Shown here one piece after another: positions 30,067 through 38,092 of a DNA stretch of 64,000 nucleotides (its first letter is position 1; the number at the start of each line of letters is the position of its first letter). This DNA is from Chromobacterium paludis. GTDB taxonomy: Bacteria > Pseudomonadota > Gammaproteobacteria > Burkholderiales > Chromobacteriaceae. The notes beneath the pieces were generated by a model. It was not told where the DNA came from and made no database searches. It was given only the letters and a program-made list of their open reading frames with translations. The stretch is taken from positions 1,178,001 through 1,242,000 of the forward strand of contig NZ_CP043473.1 in assembly GCF_008275125.1 (NCBI RefSeq). Reading direction: 5' to 3'. The position numbers were made by a program, and so were the translations under genes.

Positions 30067-30104
30067 ATCGCCCCGTCGGGTTTCTCGGCGGGGCGATTTC
30101 TTTT
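30067..30104 (+). terminator. intrinsic terminator of the fadN-fadA operon
   Basis: Perfect 9-base stem (30067-30075 with 30089-30097), 13-base loop and a T-rich tail, 22 bases after the fadA stop. Confidence 0.85.
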
Positions 30105-30155
30105 GGATTAAAGATTGGAAAAATATTGCCGATAGCATAATGGTCTGAGGCTGGT

Positions 30156-30485
30156 ATGGAGCCGGCGATGGATTCCATGGGCTGGGCGGTGGCGTACAAC
30201 GAGCGCCTGAGTGTCATCTACTTTTTCAAGAGCCACTTGGCGGCTTTTCAGCAAATCGCCGATACGGCGACGGATCCGGACGTCAAGGCGCGATATGCCC
30301 AATCGGTGCGGCGGATGACGCGGGACATGCCGATAGTCGAGAGCCAGATGCGCGAGTACGCCGCGCGGGCCGGCGTGGACGGTGCCGATTTCGGCCATGT
30401 CGTCGATCCCATTCAGTACGCGGGCTACAACAAGCATGGCAAGGGAGTCCGTTTCCCTTACGTGAATTTGTTCGAGTCGGCCTGA
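30156..30485 (+). CDS. small protein of unknown function
   Basis: A 109-residue soluble protein that I do not recognise. It is mostly helical by composition (FFKSHLAAFQQIADTATDPDVKAR region), with a Gly/Tyr-rich end (QYAGYNKHGKGVRFPYVN). The ATG at 30156 has GAGG six bases before it; an in-frame ATG at 30168 is possible. A hairpin follows at 30492-30515. It lies between fadA and the fadA relic, so it may have come with the segment that was duplicated. Confidence 0.6.
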   Translation: MEPAMDSMGWAVAYNERLSVIYFFKSHLAAFQQIADTATDPDVKARYAQSVRRMTRDMPIVESQMREYAARAGVDGADFGHVVDPIQYAGYNKHGKGVRFPYVNLFESA

Positions 30486-30491
30486 AAGCAA

Positions 30492-30515
30492 AAGGCTTGC
30501 CGGATGGCAGGCCTT
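30492..30515 (+). terminator. hairpin after the 109-residue gene
   Basis: Ten-base stem with one G-T pair (30492-30501 with 30506-30515) and a four-base loop; no T run. It ends where the similarity to fadA begins. Confidence 0.5.
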
Positions 30516-30643
30516 ACCAGCAAGCTGAACCAGCATGGTGGCTATCGCCCCCCCCCCCCCCCCCCGGCGGGCGCTACTGGCGCCATTCGACCGCCACCCT
30601 GGTGTTCGGCATGCGCAACACCGGCATCATCGGCGTGCATTAA
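30515..30643 (+). pseudogene. decayed 3' fragment of a second thiolase gene
   Basis: About 129 bases align with the 3' end of fadA. The stretch starting TACCAGCAAG matches fadA 29861 onward, reading TSKLNQHGG where fadA has TSKVNPHGG; then [12 protein letters not shown] and GMR follow in the same order, and the end GIIGVH-stop mirrors GIIEVL-stop. The GHPL catalytic segment is replaced by a run of 18 C. One base is lost after GATGAIR, shifting the frame, and about 57 bases before the last residues are deleted. No upstream coding part of a thiolase remains. It cannot make an active enzyme. Confidence 0.82.
30548..30565 (+). repeat. homopolymer run of 18 C
   Basis: Eighteen consecutive C bases inside the thiolase relic. 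Runs of this length are rare in bacterial chromosomes and prone to slippage. With 18 bases the flanking fragments TSKLNQHGG and GATGAIR are in the same frame. Confidence 0.95.
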
Positions 30644-30672
30644 GCATAGGCTTGGTGCTTGCGCTAGATTGG

Positions 30673-30703
30673 AAACGCTACCGCTTGGGCTGTGGCGTTT
30701 TTT
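30673..30703 (+). terminator. intrinsic terminator after the thiolase relic
   Basis: Nine-base stem with one G-T pair (30673-30681 with 30692-30700), a 10-base loop and six T in all. Placed 30 bases after the relic stop, it may be the original terminator of the lost gene. Confidence 0.75.
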
Positions 30704-30745
30704 GTCTTACCGCATGAGGCATAAATGCCCCCTGTAGGAGTTACT

Positions 30746-31084
30746 ATGCAATCGAATCGTCTGGAAGCGTTTCCCGAACAGTTTGCCCGTTATCGTTTGC
30801 TGTTGCGTAAGGATGTTCCCTCAAGGTTTGACGAGTTTCCCGATGTTGAGGTTTCAGACATCGTGCGAGATGAGAATGGGGAAGTCAGTTTTCTCGTGCG
30901 TGTCGGGCAAGGCCACCCCTGGGTGACGGTATCCTGTTTGCAGGTCTTGGAGGGAGGCGTCGAGTGCTGGGCGTTGAGGGCCGAGAATGGCCTTGAAGCG
31001 CGAGTGGTGGATGTGGGGGACGATTGCTATCAACGTCCGTCCTTTTTTCATCGGTTGATAGACTTGGCTCGGACGGTGGTGTGA
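30746..31084 (+). CDS. small protein of unknown function, lower GC
   Basis: A 112-residue soluble protein that I do not recognise. It has several aromatic residues and a beta-rich look (VSFLVRVG, WVTVSCLQVLEG, CWALRAENGLEARVVDV). The ATG at 30746 has a TAGGAG ribosome site five bases before it. Its base composition and codon use are less GC-biased than the neighbouring fad genes, which could mean later arrival. It sits between two terminators, so it is a single-gene unit. Confidence 0.65.
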   Translation: MQSNRLEAFPEQFARYRLLLRKDVPSRFDEFPDVEVSDIVRDENGEVSFLVRVGQGHPWVTVSCLQVLEGGVECWALRAENGLEARVVDVGDDCYQRPSFFHRLIDLARTVV

Positions 31085-31147
31085 CGCTGGCTTTGGGTGC
31101 GATGATGGCCGTTTGGTGCGGGTTTTACAGGTTTGCGTGAGGAAAGA

Positions 31148-31181
31148 AAACAGCCGAATGCGAAAGTGCGTTCGGCTGTTT
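31148..31181. terminator. intrinsic terminator between convergent genes
   Basis: Fourteen-base stem with one G-T pair (31148-31161 with 31168-31181) and a six-base loop; A-rich before it and T-rich at its end, so it can serve both converging genes. Confidence 0.8.
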
Positions 31182-31195
31182 GCGTAGGTTGGGAT

Positions 31196-32713
31196 TTAAT
31201 CTATCTTTGCCAGCGTATCGAAGTTGATATGGTTGCAGTCCTCGAATTCGCGCCGCGGATCCTTTAGTTTGATCTGGTAAGATTTGCCCTGCGCGGTGAG
31301 AACCAGCTCTTTTTCCGGGCTGGCCAGCTCCTTGGACATCAAGAACCAGCGCTGCCCCTGACGGGAGTTGGGCTGGGTGATGTAGATGGCGCCGTGCGGC
31401 GTGTTTTCCGGCTGTTGCGGATCGAGCAGGGATACGCCCACCGGCGTCTGGCCCAGGATTTCTATGCCTACCTTGGTGCCGTTGTTCTGGCGCAGGATGC
31501 GGCGGATGACGCCCAGCAGCGGCGGATGGCTTTCGGTGCGCACCAGAGTGAGCCGGCCTATGGCCAGCTGGTCCACGGCCTTGCCGATGAAAGTCAGGCC
31601 CATGCCGGTGCTGCTGATGTCGTTGATGCGCCACTCGTCCGCGCGGTCGTTGTCCAGTGGGCTGACATCCTGCACCTTGATCTGGAAGGCGACGCGTTCG
31701 AAACCGATGGACACATTGGCGCTGGACGAGTGCAGCGAGCGTTCGGATTTACGCAGAGACTTGCCGCCGTCGTTGGACCAGCGTATAGCCAGCTTCTCGC
31801 ATAGATCGGCCCACTCCTCGCGCTCCAGCTGAAAGTCCAGGGCGGCCAGTTGCGAGGGGATGCGGGTATCGAGGTCGAACATCAAGTCGGCCAGGCGCGT
31901 GGTGATTTCATAAGCGGACCAGTAACGGTGCCATTTGCCGGCCATGCCGCGCAGCATGGGCTGCGGCGGTTCGGCCAGGGACAGGTTGTAGACGAAAACC
32001 GGTCCTTCCTGCGGCGGCTGCTTTTCCAGCGGAATGCTCTGACAGATCAGCATCAATAGCTGGTCTACGGCGATGATTTCCTTGTGCAGCATGTTTTCGG
32101 TCTGCGCCAGATGCAGCATGCCTGCCTGCAGCAGCAGTTGCTCGCAGCTGAACTCCTGATGCGAGTGGGCATAGAGCGCCATCGGCGTGCGGGCGAAACC
32201 GGATTCTTCGGCGTAGGTGTAAAAGCGGAAGCCTTGCTGCCAGGCATTGCCTTCCGGCTTCAGGTAGCGCAGGGCGTTCCAGGCCAGCAGCCGCATCTGG
32301 TGGTGAAGGCCGCGCGTGGCGATCAGTTGCAGCTCCATCTCCAGCGCCGGGCTGGGACTGGTTTTCTGCAGGCGCAGACACATCTGGTAGCCGGTGGACA
32401 GTTCGTGCCAGTAGGCCAGAATGGTGGGCAAAAATCCTTTGCTGCCCGCCCGCGAGTGGAGATAGTCGCTGCAAAGCTGCTGATGAATGCTGGCGGCTTT
32501 GTCGTCCACGTAGAGCAGCGTTTTGACGCGCTCTTTCAACGACATTTCGGTGTCGGCGTTTATTTTGGAAATGGCCTTGATGATTTCCACCAGGGCAGTA
32601 AAGTATTCTGCCTGCGGCAAGTCGCGTACCAGCAGGGTTGCCGACTGCGCCACGCTGGATGCCGGCGTGTTCTTGCTCAGAAGCGATGTGACGAGGGATT
32701 TGAAATCAAACAT
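31196..32713 (-). CDS. protein with a divergent C-terminal PilZ-like domain
   Basis: A 505-residue soluble protein. The first 330 residues are helical and match no family I know. Near residue 370 there is EWRINDISSTGMGLTF, which carries the D-x-S-x-x-G motif of PilZ domains (cyclic di-GMP sensors), followed by a strand-rich stretch, LTLVRTESHPPLLGVIRRIL, and KVGIEILG as in PilZ folds. The usual RxxxR motif about 20 residues before is not evident, so binding of cyclic di-GMP is uncertain. It is monocistronic and divergent from the patatin gene. The assignment to PilZ is by motif only. Confidence 0.68.
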   Translation of the reverse strand: MFDFKSLVTSLLSKNTPASSVAQSATLLVRDLPQAEYFTALVEIIKAISKINADTEMSLKERVKTLLYVDDKAASIHQQLCSDYLHSRAGSKGFLPTILAYWHELSTGYQMCLRLQKTSPSPALEMELQLIATRGLHHQMRLLAWNALRYLKPEGNAWQQGFRFYTYAEESGFARTPMALYAHSHQEFSCEQLLLQAGMLHLAQTENMLHKEIIAVDQLLMLICQSIPLEKQPPQEGPVFVYNLSLAEPPQPMLRGMAGKWHRYWSAYEITTRLADLMFDLDTRIPSQLAALDFQLEREEWADLCEKLAIRWSNDGGKSLRKSERSLHSSSANVSIGFERVAFQIKVQDVSPLDNDRADEWRINDISSTGMGLTFIGKAVDQLAIGRLTLVRTESHPPLLGVIRRILRQNNGTKVGIEILGQTPVGVSLLDPQQPENTPHGAIYITQPNSRQGQRWFLMSKELASPEKELVLTAQGKSYQIKLKDPRREFEDCNHINFDTLAKID

Positions 32714-32814
32714 TGAGCCAAGCTTTGTAATGAAGTGTTATACCCGCTTATATGTGACTCTATCTTACGTCACCCCTTGATGATGGTGAAACCATAATCT
32801 CAAAAATCACAACT

Positions 32815-35055
32815 ATGGCTTGTAAAAAGGTTTACCAAATTTTGCCGGCGCTGCTGCTCACGGGCGGACTTGCCCTGATGTCCGCTCGACCGGCCTTAGC
32901 GTCGGAGGAGACGCAAGTCCCTGAGGGGGTTGGGGTCGTGCTGGGCGGCGGCGGCGCGCGCGGCTTTGCCCACCTGGGTGTGCTGAAGGAGCTGGAGCGT
33001 CTGCGCATCCCGGTCGCCTGCATTGCCGGCACCAGCGCAGGGGCGTTGATTGGTGGTATTTATGCCAATGGATTGCCTTTGGACGAGATGGAGCGGGAAT
33101 TCAATGCCGCTGACTGGGACCAGATGCTGGCCGGCAAGCCGGCGCGGGCCAGCATTCCGTATGACCGCAAGCGCAATGATTACAAGAATTACCTGGATGC
33201 CAGCTTCGGCCTGAAGGGCGGCGAGTTGCGGGTGCCGCGCGGCGCCATCAACTCGCAGGGCATCGAGATGTATATCCACAAGCTGACGCGCGACCGGGAC
33301 ATCGACAGTTTCGACCATCTGCCCATCCCATTCCGCGCCGTGGCGGCGGATCTGCTGACCGGCGACGCGGTGGTATTCGACAGGGGCTCGCTGGCGCGGG
33401 CCCTGCGCGCCAGCATGGCGGTGCCGGGCGTGTTCGACCTGGTGGAAGATGACGGCCGCCTGCTGGTGGACGGCGCCATCGCGCGCAACGTGCCGGTGCA
33501 GGATGTGAAGGGCCGCTGCGCCAAGCACGTCATCGTGGTCGATGTCAGCTCCCCCTTGCTGAAGGCCAATGAAATCCAGTCCTGGTTCGATGTGGTGGCG
33601 CAGAGCACCAACCTGACGGTGATGCGCAACGTCAAGGAGCAATTGAAGCGGCTGGACAAGGGCGACGTGGTGATCCGGCCGGATCTGACCGGTTACAGCG
33701 CCAGCGCCTTCTCCGACCACGCGGCCATCGTTCGGCGCGGCGAGGAGGCGGCGCGCAAGATGGACAAGGCCTTGTCCGTCTTTTCCGTTTCCGAGCAGCA
33801 ATACGCGGCCTGGGAGCGGCACCTCAAGCGCCCGCGTTTCCCGGTGCTGGACGAGGTGAAGGTGGAAGGCAAGGACGGCAGCTTCACCAAGATATCGTCT
33901 TTGCAGCAGTCCATGACCTTTTCTGGCGCGGCGGTGCCGGTGGGCGAGGCGCGCCGGCGGCTGGACGAGATCTTTGCCGGCGGCGAGTATGACAAGCTGG
34001 CCTATCGCGTCGACAACGTCTCCGGCCGCAATGTGATGACGGTGATGCCGGTGGAGCGCAGCATAGGCCAGAATACCCTGCATTTTGGCCTGAGCTTGAA
34101 CAGCGACACGCCAGGAGACAGCAATTTCACCCTGCGCGCCGCGCATGAGTGGTCGGCGTTGAACGAGGCCGGCGCGTCCTGGCGCAATGACGTGGCGCTT
34201 GGGTATGAGAAGTCATACCACACCGAACTGTACCAACCCTTGTGGCGCGGCAGCCCGGTCTTTGCCTCGGGTTCGCTCGGCTTCGAGCAGAAGCCCTTCC
34301 GCATCTTCAATAACGACCATACCGTGCTGGGCACGCTGAAGAACAATGTGCTGAGCGGCCAGGCAAACCTGGGCGTGGCGCTGGGCAAATACGGCGAATG
34401 GCGTCTTGGCCTGTATCGGCAGGATAACGACTACACGCTGGAGCAGGGCGATCCCGGCCTGATCAGCGGCAGCATACGCTTCCGCGATGTGGGCGTGCAG
34501 ACCCGGCTGGTGGTGGATCAGTTCGACAATCCGCGCTGGCCGCGCGCCGGGTATTACTTCAGCGGCCAGCTGGGCGCCGGCTTGCCCAGTCTGGGCAGCG
34601 AGGTGAACCAGAAGCTCTATGACTTCACCGGCGAGTTGGCGCACACCTATGGCGACTTCACCGCACGCTTCACGGCCAAGGCCCGCGGCAATGTCGACGT
34701 GCGCTCCGAGGCGTCGGTGCCGCAGCAGCTGGGCGGCTTCCTGAACCTGACCGGCTACCAGAACGGGGAGCTGCTGGCTGACCGCGTCGCCTTGGCCCGG
34801 CTGATGGTGTACTGGCGCGCCGCGTCGCTGCCGCCGGTGCTAGGCTCCGGCGTCTATGCCGGCGTATCGCTGGAGGCGGGCCATATGTGGAGCCAGGATA
34901 ATGTCGATTTGCAGCGCAGCCGCGAGAACAATTGGATTCCGGCCGGCTCCTTGTTCCTGGGCGCCGACACCATATTGGGACCGTTCTTCGTCGGCGTCGG
35001 CACTGCGCGCGGCGGGCAGTTGACTGGTTACATCTATCTGGGCGTGGATTACTGA
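32815..35055 (+). CDS. patatin-like phospholipase with outer-membrane barrel (PlpD type)
   Basis: A 746-residue protein with a signal peptide (cleaved near residue 30), a patatin lipase domain and a C-terminal Omp85-like barrel, the type Vd autotransporter plan of Pseudomonas PlpD. The oxyanion motif GGGGARG (44-50), nucleophile Ser74 in GTSAG and Asp219 in DGA form the catalytic dyad. A small POTRA-like part near 340-420 precedes the barrel, which ends in an aromatic-rich strand (GYIYLGVDY). It is expected to hydrolyse phospholipids; whether the lipase part is released or stays at the surface is not known from the sequence. Confidence 0.9.
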   Translation: MACKKVYQILPALLLTGGLALMSARPALASEETQVPEGVGVVLGGGGARGFAHLGVLKELERLRIPVACIAGTSAGALIGGIYANGLPLDEMEREFNAADWDQMLAGKPARASIPYDRKRNDYKNYLDASFGLKGGELRVPRGAINSQGIEMYIHKLTRDRDIDSFDHLPIPFRAVAADLLTGDAVVFDRGSLARALRASMAVPGVFDLVEDDGRLLVDGAIARNVPVQDVKGRCAKHVIVVDVSSPLLKANEIQSWFDVVAQSTNLTVMRNVKEQLKRLDKGDVVIRPDLTGYSASAFSDHAAIVRRGEEAARKMDKALSVFSVSEQQYAAWERHLKRPRFPVLDEVKVEGKDGSFTKISSLQQSMTFSGAAVPVGEARRRLDEIFAGGEYDKLAYRVDNVSGRNVMTVMPVERSIGQNTLHFGLSLNSDTPGDSNFTLRAAHEWSALNEAGASWRNDVALGYEKSYHTELYQPLWRGSPVFASGSLGFEQKPFRIFNNDHTVLGTLKNNVLSGQANLGVALGKYGEWRLGLYRQDNDYTLEQGDPGLISGSIRFRDVGVQTRLVVDQFDNPRWPRAGYYFSGQLGAGLPSLGSEVNQKLYDFTGELAHTYGDFTARFTAKARGNVDVRSEASVPQQLGGFLNLTGYQNGELLADRVALARLMVYWRAASLPPVLGSGVYAGVSLEAGHMWSQDNVDLQRSRENNWIPAGSLFLGADTILGPFFVGVGTARGGQLTGYIYLGVDY

Positions 35056-35187
35056 TCGCGCGTCTGCCAGCGGTCCCGTGGCCTGCCCGGTTGCGGGACT
35101 GTACTTTAGTGCGGTTTGCGCCTCTCGTAGTACAAACGTTTGATTTTTTCCTGGCATTTGCGCTTGTCATGTCCTATCCCGATTAAG

Positions 35188-35209
35188 GGCCGCCATCCGG
35201 CGGCCTTTT
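35188..35209 (+). terminator. terminator-shaped hairpin just before the lipase start
   Basis: Perfect 7-base stem (35188-35194 with 35199-35205), four-base loop and four T. It follows the patatin gene by 130 bases but is only about 20 bases before the lipase ATG, leaving no room for a promoter between them. It may act as an attenuator in the lipase leader. Confidence 0.7.
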
Positions 35210-35229
35210 CATAACAATCGGGAGAGATG

Positions 35230-36162
35230 ATGAAAGGTCTGTTGTCACGCAGTGCATGCGTTCTCGCCTTGCTGTTGCTGCCTTTGGCATCGGCTTGGGC
35301 CTCCACCGGCTATACCCAGACGCGCTATCCCATCGTGCTGGTGCACGGGCTGTTTGGCTTCGGCCAGCTGCTGGGCGTGGACTATTTCTACCAGGTGCCG
35401 GCAGCGCTGAAAGCCGACGGCGCGCAGGTTTTCGTGGCGGAAGTATCCGCGACGGACAGCAATGAAGCGCGCGGCGAGCAGCTTTTGCAGCAGGTGCGGC
35501 AGATCCTGGCCATCACCGGCGCGCAGAAGGTCAACCTGATCGGCCACAGCCAAGGCGCGCCCACCGCGCGCTACGTGGCCGGCGTGCGGCCTGACCTGGT
35601 GGCTTCCGTCACCACGGTGGGCGGCGTCAACAAGGGTTCCACCGTCGCCGACATCGTGCGCGGCGTCGCGCCTCCCGGAACGGTCAGTGAAACCGTGGCG
35701 GCGGCCGTGGCCGGCGCGTTGGCCAAGGTGATCGCCTTCTTCTCCGGCACCAGCGATCTGCCGCAGCAGCCCATTGCCGCGCTGGACTCGCTGACCACCG
35801 CCGGCTCGCTCGCTTTCAACGCCAAATTCCCGGCCGGCGTGCCGGCTTCCGCTTGCGGCGAAGGCGACTATCAGGTCAATGGCGTGCGGTATTACTCGTG
35901 GACCGGTTCCGCCACGACCACCAATGTGCTGGACCCGCTGACCATCCCCATGGGCGTGTTGGGCCTGGCCTTCGGCTCCAAGCCGTCTGACGGCCTGGTT
36001 GGCGCATGCTCCGCCCACTTGGGTCAGGTGATACGCGACAACTACCAGATGAACCACGTCAACGAGATCAACCAGAGCTTCGGCTTGGTCAGCTGGTTCG
36101 AGGTGAGCCCGGTCACGCTGTACCGCCAGCAGGCCAACCGCCTGAAGAACGCGGGGCTGTGA
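35230..36162 (+). CDS. lip: secreted triacylglycerol lipase, family I
   Basis: A 310-residue secreted lipase of the Pseudomonas/Burkholderia type that hydrolyses triglycerides. The signal peptide ends near residue 25 (SAWA-STGYTQ). The alpha/beta-hydrolase core has YPIVLVHG, the nucleophile S107 in GHSQG, D254 in KPSDGLVG and H276 in MNHVNEINQ; C209 and C260 probably form the disulfide of this family. Its foldase gene follows one base later, and export through type II secretion is expected. The first ATG of the pair at 35227/35230 is too close to GGAG, so 35230 is preferred. Confidence 0.92.
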   Translation: MKGLLSRSACVLALLLLPLASAWASTGYTQTRYPIVLVHGLFGFGQLLGVDYFYQVPAALKADGAQVFVAEVSATDSNEARGEQLLQQVRQILAITGAQKVNLIGHSQGAPTARYVAGVRPDLVASVTTVGGVNKGSTVADIVRGVAPPGTVSETVAAAVAGALAKVIAFFSGTSDLPQQPIAALDSLTTAGSLAFNAKFPAGVPASACGEGDYQVNGVRYYSWTGSATTTNVLDPLTIPMGVLGLAFGSKPSDGLVGACSAHLGQVIRDNYQMNHVNEINQSFGLVSWFEVSPVTLYRQQANRLKNAGL

Positions 36163-36163
36163 C

Positions 36164-37075
36164 ATGCGGAGGCGCGGCGGGTGGATGGGGCTGCTGGCGG
36201 GCTGCGCCGCGCTGGCCTGGCTGTTTTGGCCTGCGGGCGCGCAGACTGGCGGGGCTGCCGCGACGGGGGGCGCGCCGGCCGCGTCCCTGCGCGGCACGCA
36301 GCCGGACGGCGAGGTCAAGACCAGCCTGCAGGGCGATCTGAAGGTGGATCAGGAGCTGCGGCGGCTGTTCGATTATTACCTGGCCACGCTGGGCGAGCGC
36401 ACCTTGCCCCAGATCCGCGCCGATGTGCGGCGCGATCTGCAAGGCCGCCTGCAGTCCAGGGCGCTGGCGCAGGCGATGAGTCTGTTTGACCGCTATGTGG
36501 CCTATCGTCAATCCTTGACCGGGATGGCGGCGGCGGCCAGCACGGATCTGTCGACCCGGCTGGCGCGGGCGCGGGCGGTTCGCTTGCAGTACTTCAGCGC
36601 GGCGGAAGTGGCAGGCCTGTTCGGCGAAGAGGACCGCTATGATGCGTTTACCATCCAGCGGCTGGCCATCCTGGCCGATCCGGCGCTGAGCGCGGCGCAG
36701 AAACAGCAGCGGATCGCGGAGCTGGAGCGGCAGCTGCCTGCCGAGCTGCGCGCCGCGCGCGAGGAGCCGGTGGAGCATCTGGCGCTGGCCCAGGCGGAAC
36801 AGGCGCTGCGCCAGCGCGGCGGCGGCGAGCAGGAGTTGTACCAGCTGCGCGCGTCCATGGTGGGCCAGGCGGCGGCGGACCGGCTGTCCGAGTTGGACAA
36901 GGAGCAGGCCGCGTGGCGGCGGCGGGTGGAGGACTACCAGCGCGAACGCGCCGCCATTCTGGCCAATGGCCAGCTGACGGCGCAGCAACAGCAACAGGCG
37001 CTGTCGCAGCTGCAGGCGCAACGCTTCACGCCGCAGGAGGCCTTGCGGCTGGCGGCATTCCTGCCCAGTCACTGA
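36164..37075 (+). CDS. lifO: lipase-specific foldase (Lif/LifO)
   Basis: A 303-residue steric chaperone that folds the upstream lipase in the periplasm. An N-terminal membrane anchor (about 6-26) is followed by an Ala/Gly-rich linker, the SLRGTQPDG motif (41-49) and the foldase signature RRLFDYYLATLGE (66-78), then a long helical, Gln/Arg/Ala-rich body that wraps the lipase. It starts one base after the lipase stop, so translation is linked. The gene ends at the shared terminator with trpC. Confidence 0.93.
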   Translation: MRRRGGWMGLLAGCAALAWLFWPAGAQTGGAAATGGAPAASLRGTQPDGEVKTSLQGDLKVDQELRRLFDYYLATLGERTLPQIRADVRRDLQGRLQSRALAQAMSLFDRYVAYRQSLTGMAAAASTDLSTRLARARAVRLQYFSAAEVAGLFGEEDRYDAFTIQRLAILADPALSAAQKQQRIAELERQLPAELRAAREEPVEHLALAQAEQALRQRGGGEQELYQLRASMVGQAAADRLSELDKEQAAWRRRVEDYQRERAAILANGQLTAQQQQQALSQLQAQRFTPQEALRLAAFLPSH

Positions 37076-37090
37076 ACCGCACGCAAAAAG

Positions 37091-37120
37091 AAACAGGCGC
37101 CGCAGGGGCGCCTGTTTTGG
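37091..37120. terminator. bidirectional terminator between lifO and trpC
   Basis: Perfect 11-base stem (37091-37101 with 37107-37117) with a five-base loop; A-rich on the left and T-rich on the right. Confidence 0.88.
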
Positions 37121-37132
37121 TTTCGGCCGGGC

Positions 37133-37930
37133 TTATTGCTGTTCGAAGAACAGCCTGCGCAAGGCCTCTCCCGGCTCCGCCTCGCGCATGAAGGCCTCGC
37201 CCACCAGGAAGGTGTGCACGCCGCTGGTTTGCATCAGGCGCACATCGTCCACGGCGGCGATGCCGCTTTCGGTCACGGCGATGCGGCCGTCGCCGATGCG
37301 CGGCAACAGCTTCAGCGTGGTGGCCAGGCTGACTTCGAAACTGCGCAGATTGCGATTGTTGACGCCCACCAGTTCGGTTTTCAGCTGCAGGGCGGCGTGC
37401 AGCTCCGCCTCGTTATGCACTTCCACCAGCACGGCCATGCCCAACTCCTGGGCAAGGGCCTCCAGCGCCTGCATCTTCGGCAGCTCCAGCGCGGCGGCGA
37501 TCAGCAGGATGCAGTCCGCGCCCATGGCGCGCGCTTCGTACACCTGGTACTCGTCGACCATGAAGTCTTTGCGCAGCACCGGCAGATGGCAGGCGGCGCG
37601 GGCGGCCTCCAGATAGGCGGCGTCGCCCTGGAAATATTGGCGGTCGGTCAGCACCGACAGGCAGGCGGCGCCGTGGGCGGCATAGCTTTCGGCAATGGCG
37701 GCGGGCTGGAAGTCCGCGCGGATCACACCCTTGCTCGGGCTGGCCTTCTTGATTTCGGCGATGACGGCGGCCTTGCCCAGCGCGTGTTTGGCGCGAATGG
37801 CGGCCACGAAGTCGCGGCGGTCGCTACGGGCTTCCGCCTCGGCGCGCACCGCGGCCAGCGGGCGCAGGGGCAGCGCCGCAGCGATTTCCTGGCGTTTGGT
37901 GGCGATGATGGTGTCGAGAATATCGGACAT
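37133..37930 (-). CDS. trpC: indole-3-glycerol phosphate synthase (TrpC)
   Basis: A 265-residue TIM-barrel enzyme of tryptophan synthesis that closes the indole ring of carboxyphenylaminodeoxyribulose phosphate. Visible family segments are [13 protein letters not shown] at the start, [13 protein letters not shown] with the catalytic Lys, [47 protein letters not shown] and VTESGI. It is a stand-alone TrpC without a TrpF domain. Other trp genes are not adjacent, although trpD and trpG often are in related genomes. Confidence 0.95.
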   Translation of the reverse strand: MSDILDTIIATKRQEIAAALPLRPLAAVRAEAEARSDRRDFVAAIRAKHALGKAAVIAEIKKASPSKGVIRADFQPAAIAESYAAHGAACLSVLTDRQYFQGDAAYLEAARAACHLPVLRKDFMVDEYQVYEARAMGADCILLIAAALELPKMQALEALAQELGMAVLVEVHNEAELHAALQLKTELVGVNNRNLRSFEVSLATTLKLLPRIGDGRIAVTESGIAAVDDVRLMQTSGVHTFLVGEAFMREAEPGEALRRLFFEQQ

Positions 37931-38022
37931 GCTGGTATTCGGGTGTGCAAAGTCGAATAGGGCATCATGCAGAACATTGCAGCCGCTGGCAAGCTGGGCC
38001 GCGCGTTGCGTGCTGGGAATGC

Positions 38023-38065
38023 TTGATTCAAATCATTCTCGTTTGCGGCGGCGGCGCGGGATACT
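38023..38065 (+). promoter_or_regulatory. Dnr/Fnr-type box and -10 element before nnrS
   Basis: TTGATTCAAATCAT at 38023-38036 matches the Fnr/Dnr consensus TTGAT-N4-ATCAA in nine of ten fixed bases. A GATACT -10 element at 38060-38065 would start transcription near 38071, placing the box centre about 42 bases upstream, the usual position for activation. Confidence 0.72.
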
Positions 38066-38092
38066 GGGGCGGAGTTTTAGCAGGAGCCGCTC

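Noticed and set aside
30504..30737. 77-codon frame through the poly-C run as a real gene
   Set aside because: It reads thiolase fragments, then runs into a shifted frame, and is better explained as a relic.
35143..35165. TGGCAT and TTG as a sigma-54 promoter before the lipase gene
   Set aside because: The GG-to-GC spacing is wrong and the GC of the -12 element is missing.
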